From assembly GCA_002104985.1 (NCBI GenBank), contig MCGO01000034.1, positions 372,001 through 436,000 of the forward strand: a stretch of 64,000 nt of DNA, written 5' to 3'. This document shows, one piece after another, positions 55,328-64,000 of the stretch. The DNA is from Rhizoclosmatium globosum. Taxonomy: Eukaryota; Chytridiomycota; Chytridiomycetes; Chytridiales; Chytriomycetaceae. Position numbers and translations under genes: made by a program. The notes beneath the pieces were generated by a model. It was not told the DNA's origin, ran no database searches, and saw only the letters and a program-made list of their open reading frames with translations. Position 1 is the stretch's first letter. The number at the start of each line of letters is the position of its first letter.

Positions 55328-55570
55328 TTAACGTATATTGACGGTACACAAGACCCTCTTCGCTCCTCCTTTGGCATACACAGCATCCCGACACGCCGTC
55401 ACAACCTCCCAGACGTTGTCCCATTCACCCACAAGATTTACACAACGGGCGCGCATTTCAAACGAGACATTTGCATCTGAACATATTTCGACAAGGGTAT
55501 GCTTTACGATTGCAAGGAATGGAGCGACTGCGTCAAGAAGATAAGCTTTAAGGCGTGCATCAAGAGCCAC
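55328..55570 (-). pseudogene. UPF0045-like copy 3, C-terminally truncated
   Basis: 80 codons match the middle of the family (Asn-Leu-Val-Gly-Glu-Trp-Asp-Asn-Val-Trp-Glu-Val-Val, Ala-Cys-Arg-Asp-Ala-Val), but the frame stops after Val-Asn-Ile-Arg, where the Thr-Arg-Thr-Asp-Lys segment should come. Either the tail is lost or a 3' exon was missed. A 5' exon upstream of 55570 is also possible. Confidence 0.5.
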
Positions 55571-55663
55571 TCACGAGAGACAGAATCGCTTGGAGCTGAA
55601 ACAGAGAAGGAAGCTTGAATCATTCTTCTTCTCCTTTCTTTTTCTTTAATTTATCATATTTAA

Positions 55664-56254
55664 ATGACCCATCAAAACCAAACACTCTTTGTAACCGTTG
55701 GCACCACACGCTTCGACGCTCTCATCACACACATTTCCTCTGAATCAGTTCTCGAAACAATCGCAACGCAAACCGGGTTTACGCATTTGATACTTCAACA
55801 CGGCCACTCTCCCCTTCATCCAACCCTTCTTTCCCTCCCTTCCACCCAAACAACTCTATTTGAAACAGAAGCAACTTCAATAACATACTCTCCCACCTTC
55901 ACTGTAACAGTCTTTCCCTTCACAAACAACATCAATCCCTTCCTCTCCTCAGCCAATCTAGTTCTCTCTCACGCAGGAACCGGCTCTATCCTCGAATCTC
56001 TGCGTCTCTTAAAGCCCCTGATTGCAGTCCCAAACCCGATCCTCATGCACAACCATCAGCTCGAAATCGCTCAAAAAATGCATAGTGAAGGTGTCCTTGT
56101 CTGCTGTGAATCCGTGACTGACATTGAGTCCATACTCGTCGACTGGAAACGTCTATTCAAGGACGTGGATCCAGAGAAATGGGGACGGGGCAGGGCAGAG
56201 GGCGAGGGAAGTAGGAAAGTGATGCGTGTTGTCTTGGAAGAAGCGTTCTCCTGA
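55664..56254 (+). CDS. ALG13: ALG13, catalytic subunit of the GlcNAc-transferase for dolichol-PP-GlcNAc2
   Basis: Single frame, 196 residues, starting Met-Thr-His-Gln-Asn with Leu-Phe-Val-Thr-Val-Gly-Thr-Thr-Arg-Phe-Asp, the signature N-terminus of Alg13. Further matches are Gly-Phe-Thr-His-Leu-Ile-Leu-Gln-His-Gly, Leu-Val-Leu-Ser-His-Ala-Gly-Thr-Gly-Ser-Ile and Pro-Asn-Pro-Ile-Leu-Met-His-Asn-His-Gln-Leu-Glu, which form the UDP-GlcNAc site of this GT28-type half enzyme. With membrane-bound Alg14 (not in the window) it adds the second GlcNAc of the N-glycan precursor on the cytosolic face of the ER. The length is usual. Confidence 0.92.
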   Translation: MTHQNQTLFVTVGTTRFDALITHISSESVLETIATQTGFTHLILQHGHSPLHPTLLSLPSTQTTLFETEATSITYSPTFTVTVFPFTNNINPFLSSANLVLSHAGTGSILESLRLLKPLIAVPNPILMHNHQLEIAQKMHSEGVLVCCESVTDIESILVDWKRLFKDVDPEKWGRGRAEGEGSRKVMRVVLEEAFS

Positions 56255-56456
56255 TGGCCCATTATTATTTAATTGTAGAGACGTATATAAAGGAGGAGAA
56301 AGAAGAATATCACAGTTTTTCTTGGCAGGTTTGTCACGATTTTCTTAAATGATCTTGACAAGGTCGCACATCTCCGACTACGCTGTGTCGATAATGAAAC
56401 AGCTGAATGGGAAAAAGCAATAATTCTTGACACTGAAATAAATCAGAAAAGCAATA

Positions 56457-56488
56457 GTTTCCGGTGTGATACGTGTCACACCGGAAAC
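56457..56488. repeat. 13-bp perfect inverted repeat
   Basis: GTTTCCGGTGTGA (56457-56469) and TCACACCGGAAAC (56476-56488) form a perfect stem around TACGTG. It is GC-rich in an AT-rich spacer (56255-56745) where no gene is seen. It could be a transcript-end hairpin after ALG13, a protein-binding palindrome or a transposon relic. Confidence 0.85.
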
Positions 56489-56745
56489 ACAAACAACTCA
56501 TACTAATGTTCATGGCGGCGCTATTAGATCCTGCCTGAGAGTGCTCTGTGGAGTGCAAACATCACAACGTTGCCATTTTCAAAATTTAATTATGATCACA
56601 TGCATTTCCTTTTAAAAATTAATTCTACGAGACCTCTGTCGTTGAAGGCGGATTGATTGCGAACGCCACCAAAGAACTATATAAAGCAGACGTTATACCC
56701 ATCATTTCCTCATTCGAAACACCAAAACAAAGAAACCTTAAAAAA

Positions 56746-57815
56746 ATGCTCCTCTCTCTGGTCCTTATTGTGGCTTCATTCGTGACTGCCGCTCCAGCAA
56801 CTCGACCTCTTCCACACAATGTCTCGTGGCACTTAAAGGATGGCGTTAAGAAGCACGAAGCATTGAATCTTGCCGCTGCCTCTGCTCATTTGACCTACTA
56901 CGGCGGTCCAGTTATTTCTAACGGTAATGCCGCGTATATTTTTTCACATATTATGGGATACTGAAACCTTCATTAGTTGAAGTCCACCCAATTTTCTACG
57001 GTGATGCACAATACCAGTCTCAAACCAATGCCTTTTACGCTGGTGTAGTTCAATCCTCTTGGTACGACGTGTTTGCCCAGTATAACGTGAACCGTGGATC
57101 CGCCGTTCCAGGATTCTCAGTTGCTGCTACAAGTACGACGTTGGATGATGTCAATGACATCCAACCTTTCCTCACCAATTTGATCCAAACTGGCCAAATC
57201 AGTCCAACCGCCAACACATACTACCCAATTCACTTTGCACCAGGAATCAGTATTACTCAAGGTGGGGGTGCTTCCTGCTCAGTGTTCTGTGCATATCACG
57301 GAACCATTGACATTTCTTCTCTGAACGTTGGCACGCAGTACCTCTTTTACGGAGTTATTCCGGACCAAGGAGGTTCCTGTGCCGGAGGTTGCGGAAGCAA
57401 CCCATCCCAGATGAACAACATGTTCTCCGTTGCGTCTCACGAGCTTGCTGAAGCTGTTACCGATGCTGCTGTTGGTGTTTCCACGAATATTGGGGCTCCA
57501 ATCGCATGGTACGATCAGACCAACGGAGAGAACGGAGATATCTGTAACGCTCAGCAAGGAACTACTGTTGGTGGAGACGGTGTTACTTATGTGGTTCAAA
57601 AGACTTGGTCCAATGCTAACAACGCGTGTGTGGCTGCTGCTAGTTCTGGCGGAAACGCATGCGCTCACAGCAAGTGTGTTGCTGGTGTTGCTTTGAGTTC
57701 TTCTTGTGACAACTGTGTTGGTGCTATTATTGCTCAAGACAGCTACTGTGGAACTTCTTCTTGGGACAGTACTTGTATCGGCGAGGTCAGTTCAATCTGT
57801 GGTATTACTTGCTAA
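56746..57815 (+). CDS. Secreted metalloprotease-like protein with Cys-rich C-terminal domain
   Basis: Exons 56746-56923 and 56977-57815 give 338 residues; ATG 56746 opens into a signal peptide (Leu-Leu-Ser-Leu-Val-Leu-Ile-Val-Ala-Ser-Phe, Thr-Ala-Ala-Pro). The body has Tyr-Tyr-Gly-Gly-Pro, Phe-Cys-Ala-Tyr-His-Gly and Ala-Ser-His-Glu-Leu-Ala-Glu-Ala-Val-Thr-Asp, a pattern of a family of secreted putative zinc proteases in microbes. The last 50 residues hold a Cys-x-His-x2-Cys...Cys-Asp-Asn-Cys-Val...Trp-Asp-x-Thr-Cys module, which also occurs in secreted bacterial proteins. Activity is inferred. Confidence 0.75.
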
Positions 57816-58311
57816 ATCTGTTCTTGAAATCTACTGGTGCAAACTAGCTATGTTTAACATTTCCCACTTGAGTAGAAATTAAAGAGTTTTTCTGGTAAAT
57901 GATGAGAGTAATAATAATCTGGGTTGAATCCTTTTGACATCGAGTGAAGCAACGTCAAGATTTTGTTTGGAAGGGCGTTGTTATACCGTACCTTTGGCAT
58001 CGCTCTGATTGATACGCAGGTATCGGTGCATTAATTCTACGATGCAACTGTTGAGAAGGATGTTAGAACCTCGAAGCTGTAATTCAGGTAAGAGCAAATA
58101 TTCACTGTGGATGATGATGAATGACGCTTTTTGGAACAACGGACAAGCAAAATACTTCATGATTTTGAGGAAAAGATGAAAGGTTTCCATTTGTGTTGCA
58201 GCCAATTCAGAAATGCGATTCGTAAGCCAAAGATCACCTCAGCACAAAGAAAGAGGCACAAGGCTTTACTCCATACACCATACACACTACATACATAAAG
58301 CTTAAAAAGAA
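57816..58311. other. Intergenic, no confident gene
   Basis: About 500 bp. A minus-strand 74-codon frame (57981-58205) looks somewhat protein-like but has no recognised motif, no clear start context and no paralog here, so it is left uncalled. Confidence 0.35.
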
Positions 58312-58662
58312 TCACGCCTTGTGTTCCAGATCTGCCACCAATCGCACTTTCCCCAGAACATCCTCAGTACCTTCCTCACCGTCACCGTCACAGTCCGCCC
58401 ACTGCGCCTTCCTCCTGAGCTCCGACACATCCGTCCACACGCTCACAAACACAACCAACGCAGCGACAAAGCACGCCGAGGACAGACAAGTGTACACTTC
58501 AAACGGGACTTGCATCAACATCGAATCGCACTCGGAATCGAATCCGCCGAATCGAGTGCACACTGCCTTGAAGACAGCAAGAACTTGGAAGCTTGCTCCG
58601 TTCATAAAGAAGAGGATCGTGGTCAGGAGGCGGGCGTGCGAGGGTGTCATGGACAAAAGCAT
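58312..58662 (-). CDS. Small multi-span membrane protein, divergent family member
   Basis: 116 residues with hydrophobic segments near 12-32 and 55-80 and a charged tail (Asp/Glu-rich, ending Lys-Ala). The order of helix, Cys-containing loop and helix resembles the proteins at 60470-60781 and 61608-61964, but similarity is weak. No function is assigned. The start may be the second Met (58650). Confidence 0.5.
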   Translation of the reverse strand: MLLSMTPSHARLLTTILFFMNGASFQVLAVFKAVCTRFGGFDSECDSMLMQVPFEVYTCLSSACFVAALVVFVSVWTDVSELRRKAQWADCDGDGEEGTEDVLGKVRLVADLEHKA

Positions 58663-58720
58663 TATGAAATGTGGGTGGCTGATGAGTTTTGATAGATTAA
58701 CATCGTTCCCTCGGCAATAG

Positions 58721-58929
58721 TTTCATCTTACATCGCACTCGTTAAACAATTGCTTGACACCCAATGCCCTTTATTAAAAGTTGAATACACGATGCATTCG
58801 AATGGGACAAATCTAACGGGAGAGTGGGATGCAGTGTTGGAAGTTGTGAAGCAGTGTCGGGATGTTGTGCATGTGCAAGGGGGTGTTACGAGAGTTGGAT
58901 GCAGTGTATCAATGTGGACGAGTGAATAA
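58721..58929 (+). pseudogene. UPF0045-like copy 4, truncated
   Basis: About 69 codons read Ser-Ser-Tyr-Ile-Ala-Leu-Val-Lys, Leu-Thr-Gly-Glu-Trp-Asp-Ala-Val-Leu-Glu-Val-Val and Gln-Cys-Arg-Asp-Val-Val, then stop after Trp-Thr-Ser-Glu. The Thr-Arg-Thr-Asp-Lys segment is missing, as in copy 3. A cag/tag-type acceptor at 58720 suggests that an upstream exon once existed. It ends 107 bp before the RNase Z start. Confidence 0.5.
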
Positions 58930-59036
58930 ACAAGAATAAAGCTAGGTTTATTCGTTTAATGCTAAGGTGACTGTGCCATCTGCGTAAACTCGGCCAAACA
59001 GAAGCCTCAACAAAATCACGCAACAAACCCGATTCA

Positions 59037-60370
59037 ATGGACATAACCTTTCTTGGCACGGCATCTGCGCAACCATCACCAACACGAAACCATTCATCAT
59101 TGGCACTTCGGATTGAAGGAGGTTTGGTTGAGTAACCAGGTTGTGAAGGGAAGCTGAATTCGAACTGAACAGAAGTGTTCTTGTTTGACTGTGGCGAGGC
59201 AACGCAGCACCAACTGATCAAATTGAATTCGGACTCTTCGTTGGTTGTGCAAGATCCACTGGACTCAACTCAAGTGGGAAGCACGCCTCGACTGGCTCGC
59301 ATCAATGCCATCTTTCTCACGTACGATTGCCCTATTCAGCTATTACAAATTATTGCATGCATCGTAGCTTATTATTACACAGCCATCTTCACGGCGACCA
59401 CTGCTTCGGCCTTCCTGGTCTCCTGTGCACAGCTGGATCGGTTGTGCGACTCGATGCCGAAACAGTCCCTAATAATCCAATCCACATTTACGGTCCAAGT
59501 GGAACTAAAAACTATGTGCGAAATGCCCTGCTTCACACAATGTCGCGAATTGGGCGGGGCTTTGTGATCCATGAACTCCTCCTTCCTTCAGACTCACCAT
59601 CAACCACAGCTCCACATATCGACGAACAACTCGGTGAAGATTACCAACCTGAAACAATCAACGATGGCGTATTCTGGACAATACCATCCCCCTCCCAATC
59701 CCCCTCCAAACTCTCCACCTTCTCCATAAAAGCAGCTCCAATTCCCCACACAGTCCCTACACTCGGCTATCTCCTCGCAGAACCCTCCCTCCCCGGAAAA
59801 CTGCGTGCAGATCTCATAACTCCCCACCTCCTCCGCAACAAAGAAGCTCTCAACCTCAAAAACCCTCTCTCCCTCCTCGCAAAATTCAAATCCAGCAACG
59901 AACCCATCCACCTACCCGACGGAACTATCCTCCACCCCTCTGAATACACAGACCCTCCGAAACGTGGTCGTCGCGTCGTGATACTCGGGGATACATTTAA
60001 CGCTTTGGATTCCTCCTTCCCAGCGCTCATTGATACACTGGACCCACCTTCTATCGTCGACCTCGTCATTCACGAATCCACAAACGCGTGTTTGAAGTCA
60101 GACATTGAATCAGGACTGACTCCCGATCAAGTCCTTCAGACGACCCAGGAGCATGGACATTCGACACCGGACCTTGCCGCACGCTTTGCGAAGCGTGTGG
60201 GTGCGAGGAAACTTGTTTTGAATCATTTTAGTAGTCGGTATAAGGGGGATTCGTCTGTGGAAAGTCTTGGTGTTATGGATGAAGTACGCATGTTGGCGGT
60301 GAATGAGTTTGGGTCTGAAAATGTGGTTTGTGCGAGGGATTTTATGCAGGTGCGAGTTGTTGCGGAATAA
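59037..60370 (+). CDS. RNase Z (tRNA 3' endonuclease), ELAC1-like short form
   Basis: Exons 59037-59121, 59173-59320 and 59383-60370 (introns 51 and 62 bp) give 406 residues. Motifs of tRNase Z: Asp-Ile-Thr-Phe-Leu-Gly-Thr-Ala-Ser at the start, Phe-Asp-Cys-Gly-Glu-Ala-Thr-Gln-His-Gln-Leu, the zinc site Thr-His-Leu-His-Gly-Asp-His-Cys-Phe-Gly-Leu-Pro-Gly (created by splicing), Gly-Asp-Thr near 59986, His-Glu-Ser-Thr near 60074, and His-Ser-Thr-Pro near 60158. The enzyme cuts the 3' trailer of pre-tRNAs. The length fits the short (ELAC1/bacterial) form rather than the about 800-residue ELAC2 form usual in fungi. Confidence 0.9.
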
Positions 60371-60469
60371 ATTACTTGTAAATGCATTACATGAAGTGGT
60401 GTTGATGATATGACATACAGTACTTCAGGTTTCTCAATTGTCATTTATTTGAGCCATTGAAAGAAAACA

Positions 60470-60781
60470 TCATAACAGCTTTTCTATGCCAGATTCTCCT
60501 ATTTCCCGCAGATTCAGTTCTTGTTCTGGTACATCCACCAATACATGCACATCAATCAAGAATCGAATAGTACAAACCCCCGCAGCGAAATACAATAAAG
60601 TCGCAAGGCAGAGATATCCCAATATGGGTCTTTCATTTGCACGAGTCAGTTCACAATGACCTTGATCAATACAGCGCCATTGGAGCAAAGCCATAACCTC
60701 AAATACGGTGCCCATGAAGCCAAGTAGACATATAGCGAGAAAGCGTTGTTGAAGATAGGAGTTTGCATAAGTGAGTGGCAT
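60470..60781 (-). CDS. Small membrane protein, family Y copy 1
   Basis: 103 residues from ATG 60781, chosen because Met-Pro-Leu begins the paralog too. Leu-Gln-Gln-Arg-Phe-Leu-Ala-Ile-Cys-Leu-Leu-Gly-Phe starts the first helix; Trp-Arg-Cys-Ile-Asp-Gln-Gly-His-Cys is a Cys-bearing loop; a second helix precedes a short acidic tail. Two to three membrane spans. The family is not recognised. Confidence 0.6.
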   Translation of the reverse strand: MPLTYANSYLQQRFLAICLLGFMGTVFEVMALLQWRCIDQGHCELTRANERPILGYLCLATLLYFAAGVCTIRFLIDVHVLVDVPEQELNLREIGESGIEKLL

Positions 60782-61200
60782 TTGTACAATAATTTTTATC
60801 AATCAAAACACAAAAGTCAGCCCCAACTGCCGCTCTAGAAAACCTTCATGACATAAAACGTGTCTTGCACTTTTTAGTCTGAAGAAATGTTGTATAAAAA
60901 GTCGGTCCCATCTCAAAGAGAACCGTGAATAACTCGGTTTTTCGGCGACTGGTCTTTGGTTCAAATCTCCATCTTTTCCATATTCTTGTTTTGCCCCTTT
61001 GCATAGCATTGGCTTCTTGTAGCTTTTGTCAGGATGGTTTAAACCAAGGTCATAATCTAGACTGTCATGCTGAATGAGAGGGAATTGCCAAAAAAAAACA
61101 AACGACTATTATTAACTGTCGCTTTATAGTATGCCATATACCCCGAACCTTTTCCACTCACATGAACCGAGGCTCTTTGTAGTTAATTCGCTTGACAACA

Positions 61201-61356
61201 CCTCAAAATCTCTCCAATGTCACATAGCATAAACACTAGCCCAAAGAAACGATAAAGCAGCAAAATAAATACAATATTTTAGCATGGAAACTCGATTCGG
61301 AAGTATCGGTTTGCATTTCCCAAAATCAAAGACCGCAACGCCAATAATCTCGAACC
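61201..61356 (-). pseudogene. Decayed family Y copy
   Basis: The minus strand reads Phe-Glu-Ile-Ile-Gly...Asp-Phe-Gly-Lys-Cys-Lys-Pro-Ile-Leu...Phe-Ala-Ala-Leu-Ser-Phe-Leu, then a stop where the intact paralog has Gln before His-Trp-Arg-Asp. The first helix is shortened. It lies in a stretch (60782-61607) with no other gene. Confidence 0.6.
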
Positions 61357-61607
61357 TCATATCCGCAAATCAAAAAGGACGTAAGATGAAGAAGCGTTGA
61401 TAGAGACGCCGGAGTACATCACGGTGTAAAAGTTTAGATAACCGTTTGTTCCTCTAAATGTGGGCTGCAAGAATTTTTCCCATTGCATCTCTTTGCCATA
61501 TCTCATCTCTCTTCTGGGACTCATCATTCAATTCATTCTTTTTGGATCATAGCCACGAAGCAGGTAGATTTAAAAGTATATTACAGTCTATTATGCATAC
61601 AAAGACA

Positions 61608-61964
61608 TCAAACTAATTGTTGAACACAACAGACACAACCTTCCTCCTTTTTCACATTCATATACTTATCAAATTTGTCTCCCCTCTCATGCACCAGTTC
61701 CCTCACCGCAAGCACACTGACCAACAATTCAACATCCCTCCAATGTTGCATAGCACAAAGACCAGCCCCGAGAAACGACAAGGCAGCAAAGCAAATGTAT
61801 GCCAGCACAGGTACTTGGTTTGCAAGCGTCGGTTTACAATCCCCAAGATCAACACATCGCCACCGCAGAAACGCGAGGATCTCGAACGTCATTCCTGCGA
61901 ACCCGAGAAGACACATGGTGCTGAAGCGTTGGTAAAGGAAGGCGGTTGCCTCCGAGAGTGGCAT
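61608..61964 (-). CDS. Small membrane protein, family Y copy 2
   Basis: 118 residues from ATG 61964 (Met-Pro-Leu-Ser-Glu-Ala). Tyr-Gln-Arg-Phe-Ser-Thr-Met-Cys-Leu-Leu-Gly-Phe begins helix 1, Trp-Arg-Cys-Val-Asp-Leu-Gly-Asp-Cys-Lys-Pro is the loop, and Ile-Cys-Phe-Ala-Ala-Leu-Ser-Phe-Leu-Gly lies in helix 2. The tail is charged and ends with a Cys-x-Cys-Cys cluster. It is clearly paralogous to 60470-60781. Confidence 0.65.
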   Translation of the reverse strand: MPLSEATAFLYQRFSTMCLLGFAGMTFEILAFLRWRCVDLGDCKPTLANQVPVLAYICFAALSFLGAGLCAMQHWRDVELLVSVLAVRELVHERGDKFDKYMNVKKEEGCVCCVQQLV

Positions 61965-62235
61965 TTTCGAAGAAAAAATTGGTCTTTTGAAACCCACGAT
62001 ATTGTAAGTGCGATGGGTAAAAATCCAACAAGCCCAAAATCCAAGGGAGCACTGTATCTGTTTTAAGTCTCTCTATTGACAATTCTTTGATACTCAGTGA
62101 TTCCAAAGATACTGCTTAAAATGTTCATGGCGGTTGTATGTGTTGGGAATCAACGAAAGTTGAAAAATCTGACAATTCTTTTTTCTTCTTCTCAAACAGA
62201 AAATGCATTCTGCAATCCTCGAAAATCTGTCAAGC

Positions 62236-62590
62236 GTCGAATAGCACAAGTGCCGGATGCAAGGCATAGTATTTTGCCAAATTAGAGACATATGTTCGAC
62301 TCTCTCCCAAATCAAAACCTCTCAATTGAAATAACACAGTTACATTGACCATCGTGCCTGAAAACACAAAAAAAAAAAAAAAAGATTTCAGAAAGTGTAG
62401 ACTTGGTGATGAAGACTTTGATTGAAGTCCGTGTGTAGTAGTTAAAGAATGGGTTTCAACCAGTTCCTCAACTAGCCACATCAATATCTTTATGGCAGCC
62501 GCATTTCCAAAGCAAGAATGCCAAAAACCTCAAACAGCGTGTCCGAAATTCCAAGAAAAGTAGGTGTTCTCGTAACCGAGTGTCATTTTT
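62236..62590 (-). pseudogene. Decayed family Y sequence, one or two copies, with an A/T run
   Basis: Minus-strand pieces Val-Leu-Phe-Gln-Leu-Arg-Gly-Phe-Asp-Leu-Gly-Glu and Phe-Leu-Gly-Ile-Ser-Asp-Thr-Leu-Phe-Glu-Val-Phe resemble the loop and helix 1 of family Y but are in different frames and are separated by a run of about 17 A (plus strand, near 62368-62384). The rest of 61965-63007 holds no gene I can support. Confidence 0.45.
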
Positions 62591-63007
62591 GCAACAATTT
62601 TTTCAGGACGTAAACTTCGCCACGAATCTCAGCATAAGATTCAGAGTGTCTTTGCACTTTGAGCGACGGGAAGACACTGAACAGGAATCAGACGCATACA
62701 ACTCGGTGCTTCGGCTACTGTCCTGCGTTTCGGATATCCATCGCAATTTCTTGTTGGTTCATCTTCAACTTATCATAAAAATGGACCCGCTGTTGGCCTA
62801 CAAGGATTGTTCTTGAGTTGTACAATTCTTTCGTATGGATGATAGAACTGACTCATCCATCAAGCTTTTTATAATTTATTTGCATTCTGTATTTTTGTTA
62901 ATTTTGAGTCAACGTGGTGGCTTTTGGATTTCAAATGGATTCATTGAAAAGAGGCAATCAAATTCCCCCAATCACAAACTCAACAAAAAACAAAAAGTTC
63001 AAAGACA

Positions 63008-63988
63008 ATGGCAACCACAGTCTTCACGGCTGCCTCCACCGCAGAAGAAGTAGCAACGGCCTACCAATCACAAGTCCAAGGCAAAACGATCCTCATAACT
63101 GGTGGAAACACTGGCTTGGGCCTCGAGACCGCAAAGCAACTCGCTGGCCATGGAGCAACTGTCATCTTCACCTCTCGTTCTGAAAAGAATGGAGAAGCCG
63201 CAGTTAAAACAATCAAGGAAGCTTACCCTTCAGCCAACGTCACATTTCTCCAAATGGATCTCGCGTCTGTCCAATCAGTCAAGGCCTTTGCTACTCAATT
63301 CCTCGCAACGTACTCAACACTGAATATCTTGATCAACAACGCCGGTGTAATGGCCTGTCCAAAGACGTTCACAACTGACGGCTTTGAAACCCAATTTGGC
63401 GTCAACCACCTTGGCCATTTCTACCTAACCCAACTCCTCCTCCCTCTCCTCCTAAAATCAGCCTCAAAAGCGTTTCCTTCTCGAATCGTCACGCTCTCCT
63501 CCGTCGGCCAATTCTTTTACGCACCACCCGAAGGAATTATGTTTGACGACTTGAACGCAGACCAGTCATACAACTCCTGGGTTCGTTACGGCCACGCAAA
63601 GCTCGCGAACGTGTTGTTTGCAAAAGAGATCAATGCACGGTATGCCTCCAAGAACTTGATTTCTGTGGCAGTGCATCCAGGGATGGTGATTGGAACGGAT
63701 TTGAAGCGGCACTTTGATTTTTGGAATGTTATTGATACGGTGTGGCAGGTTGCAACGAAGCCGGGTGCCTTGGGGGTTGTGATGGGGGAACGGAACAAGA
63801 GTATTCCAGAGGGTGCTTCGACTACCGTGCTTTGCGCTGTTGGGAGCGATATTGCTGGCGGAGGGTTTTATTATGATTGTAAGATCAGTGAAGGGGAAAA
63901 GTTGCATCCATTGGCTGGTGATGCTGATTTGGCGAAACGTTTGTGGGATGTCAGTGAGAAGCTTGTTGCTGACGCATTGAAAAAGTAG
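63008..63988 (+). CDS. Short-chain dehydrogenase/reductase, retinol-dehydrogenase/WWOX-like
   Basis: Single exon, 326 residues, complete. The NAD(P) motif Thr-Gly-Gly-Asn-Thr-Gly-Leu-Gly is near residue 33, Asn-Asn-Ala-Gly-Val near 110, Ser-Ser-Val near 160 and the catalytic Tyr-Gly-His-Ala-Lys near 194, followed by His-Pro-Gly-Met-Val. Arg after the second strand (Thr-Ser-Arg-Ser) favours NADPH. This group reduces carbonyls of lipids and small molecules; the substrate here is unknown. No signal peptide or membrane helix is seen. Confidence 0.88.
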   Translation: MATTVFTAASTAEEVATAYQSQVQGKTILITGGNTGLGLETAKQLAGHGATVIFTSRSEKNGEAAVKTIKEAYPSANVTFLQMDLASVQSVKAFATQFLATYSTLNILINNAGVMACPKTFTTDGFETQFGVNHLGHFYLTQLLLPLLLKSASKAFPSRIVTLSSVGQFFYAPPEGIMFDDLNADQSYNSWVRYGHAKLANVLFAKEINARYASKNLISVAVHPGMVIGTDLKRHFDFWNVIDTVWQVATKPGALGVVMGERNKSIPEGASTTVLCAVGSDIAGGGFYYDCKISEGEKLHPLAGDADLAKRLWDVSEKLVADALKK

Positions 63989-64000
63989 TCTCTATGGATT

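Noticed and set aside
57981..58205. 74-codon minus-strand frame with hydrophobic character
   Set aside because: It has no paralog, motif or splice partner that I could find, so it is left as intergenic.
60900..60975. Possible tRNA (a ggttcaaatctcc B-box-like string)
   Set aside because: No A box, no acceptor-stem pairing and no clear cloverleaf could be drawn around it.
62580..62816. 78-codon plus-strand frame
   Set aside because: It has no homologue in the window and no motif, and overlaps the decayed family Y region; not supportable.

Overview
This is nuclear DNA of a zoosporic fungus, most likely a chytrid (Chytridiomycota). The genes are eukaryotic and cut by many tiny introns (about 40-70 bp, mostly GT-AG). 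The set combines fungal functions (Mnn1-type mannosyltransferase, Ser/Thr-rich wall or surface proteins, ALG13) with a homologue of the flagellar and cilium-linked protein FSIP1, which fits a fungus that still swims. Lineage is inferred; no marker gene is present.

Layout. 0-5.6 kb: two paralogous Ser/Thr-rich surface-protein genes around a SNIP1/Pml1-like FHA gene. The second paralog is broken by a cyclin-gene fragment and by a solo LTR with a 5-bp target duplication. 5.8-12.8 kb (minus): three tandem ankyrin/coiled-coil genes. 12.9-14.7 kb (minus): the FSIP1 homologue. 14.8-20.7 kb (plus): three tandem genes joining an N-terminal kinase-like domain, which lacks the DFG aspartate, to C-terminal plant-style leucine-rich repeats encoded one per 72-bp exon; the third copy is frameshifted. 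20.7-25.5 kb: a J-domain, FN3, coiled-coil and CCCH-finger locus with several apparent frameshifts. 25.6-29.8 kb: four tandem seven-helix membrane protein genes, the second frameshifted.

29.9-44.9 kb is the mobile-element block. It holds a 5'-truncated LINE with a restriction-like endonuclease, flanked by an 11-bp target duplication; an unknown 387-aa gene on the minus strand; 13.7 copies of a 281-bp tandem repeat; and a seven-exon Helitron Rep/helicase gene whose C-terminus carries a ubiquitin-specific-protease-like cysteine protease domain.

45-64 kb returns to host genes: a small GPI-type protein, a GT71 mannosyltransferase, three paralogs of an unrecognised family around an S9 peptidase, a local expansion of the UPF0045/ECM15 thiamine-binding-like family, ALG13, a secreted metalloprotease-like protein, RNase Z, a family of small membrane proteins with several decayed copies, and a short-chain dehydrogenase.

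The main theme is local tandem duplication (surface proteins, ankyrin genes, kinase-LRR genes, seven-helix genes, UPF0045, small membrane proteins) followed by decay of some copies. All exon joins were read by eye from splice motifs, frame and paralog comparison, without transcript or database support.
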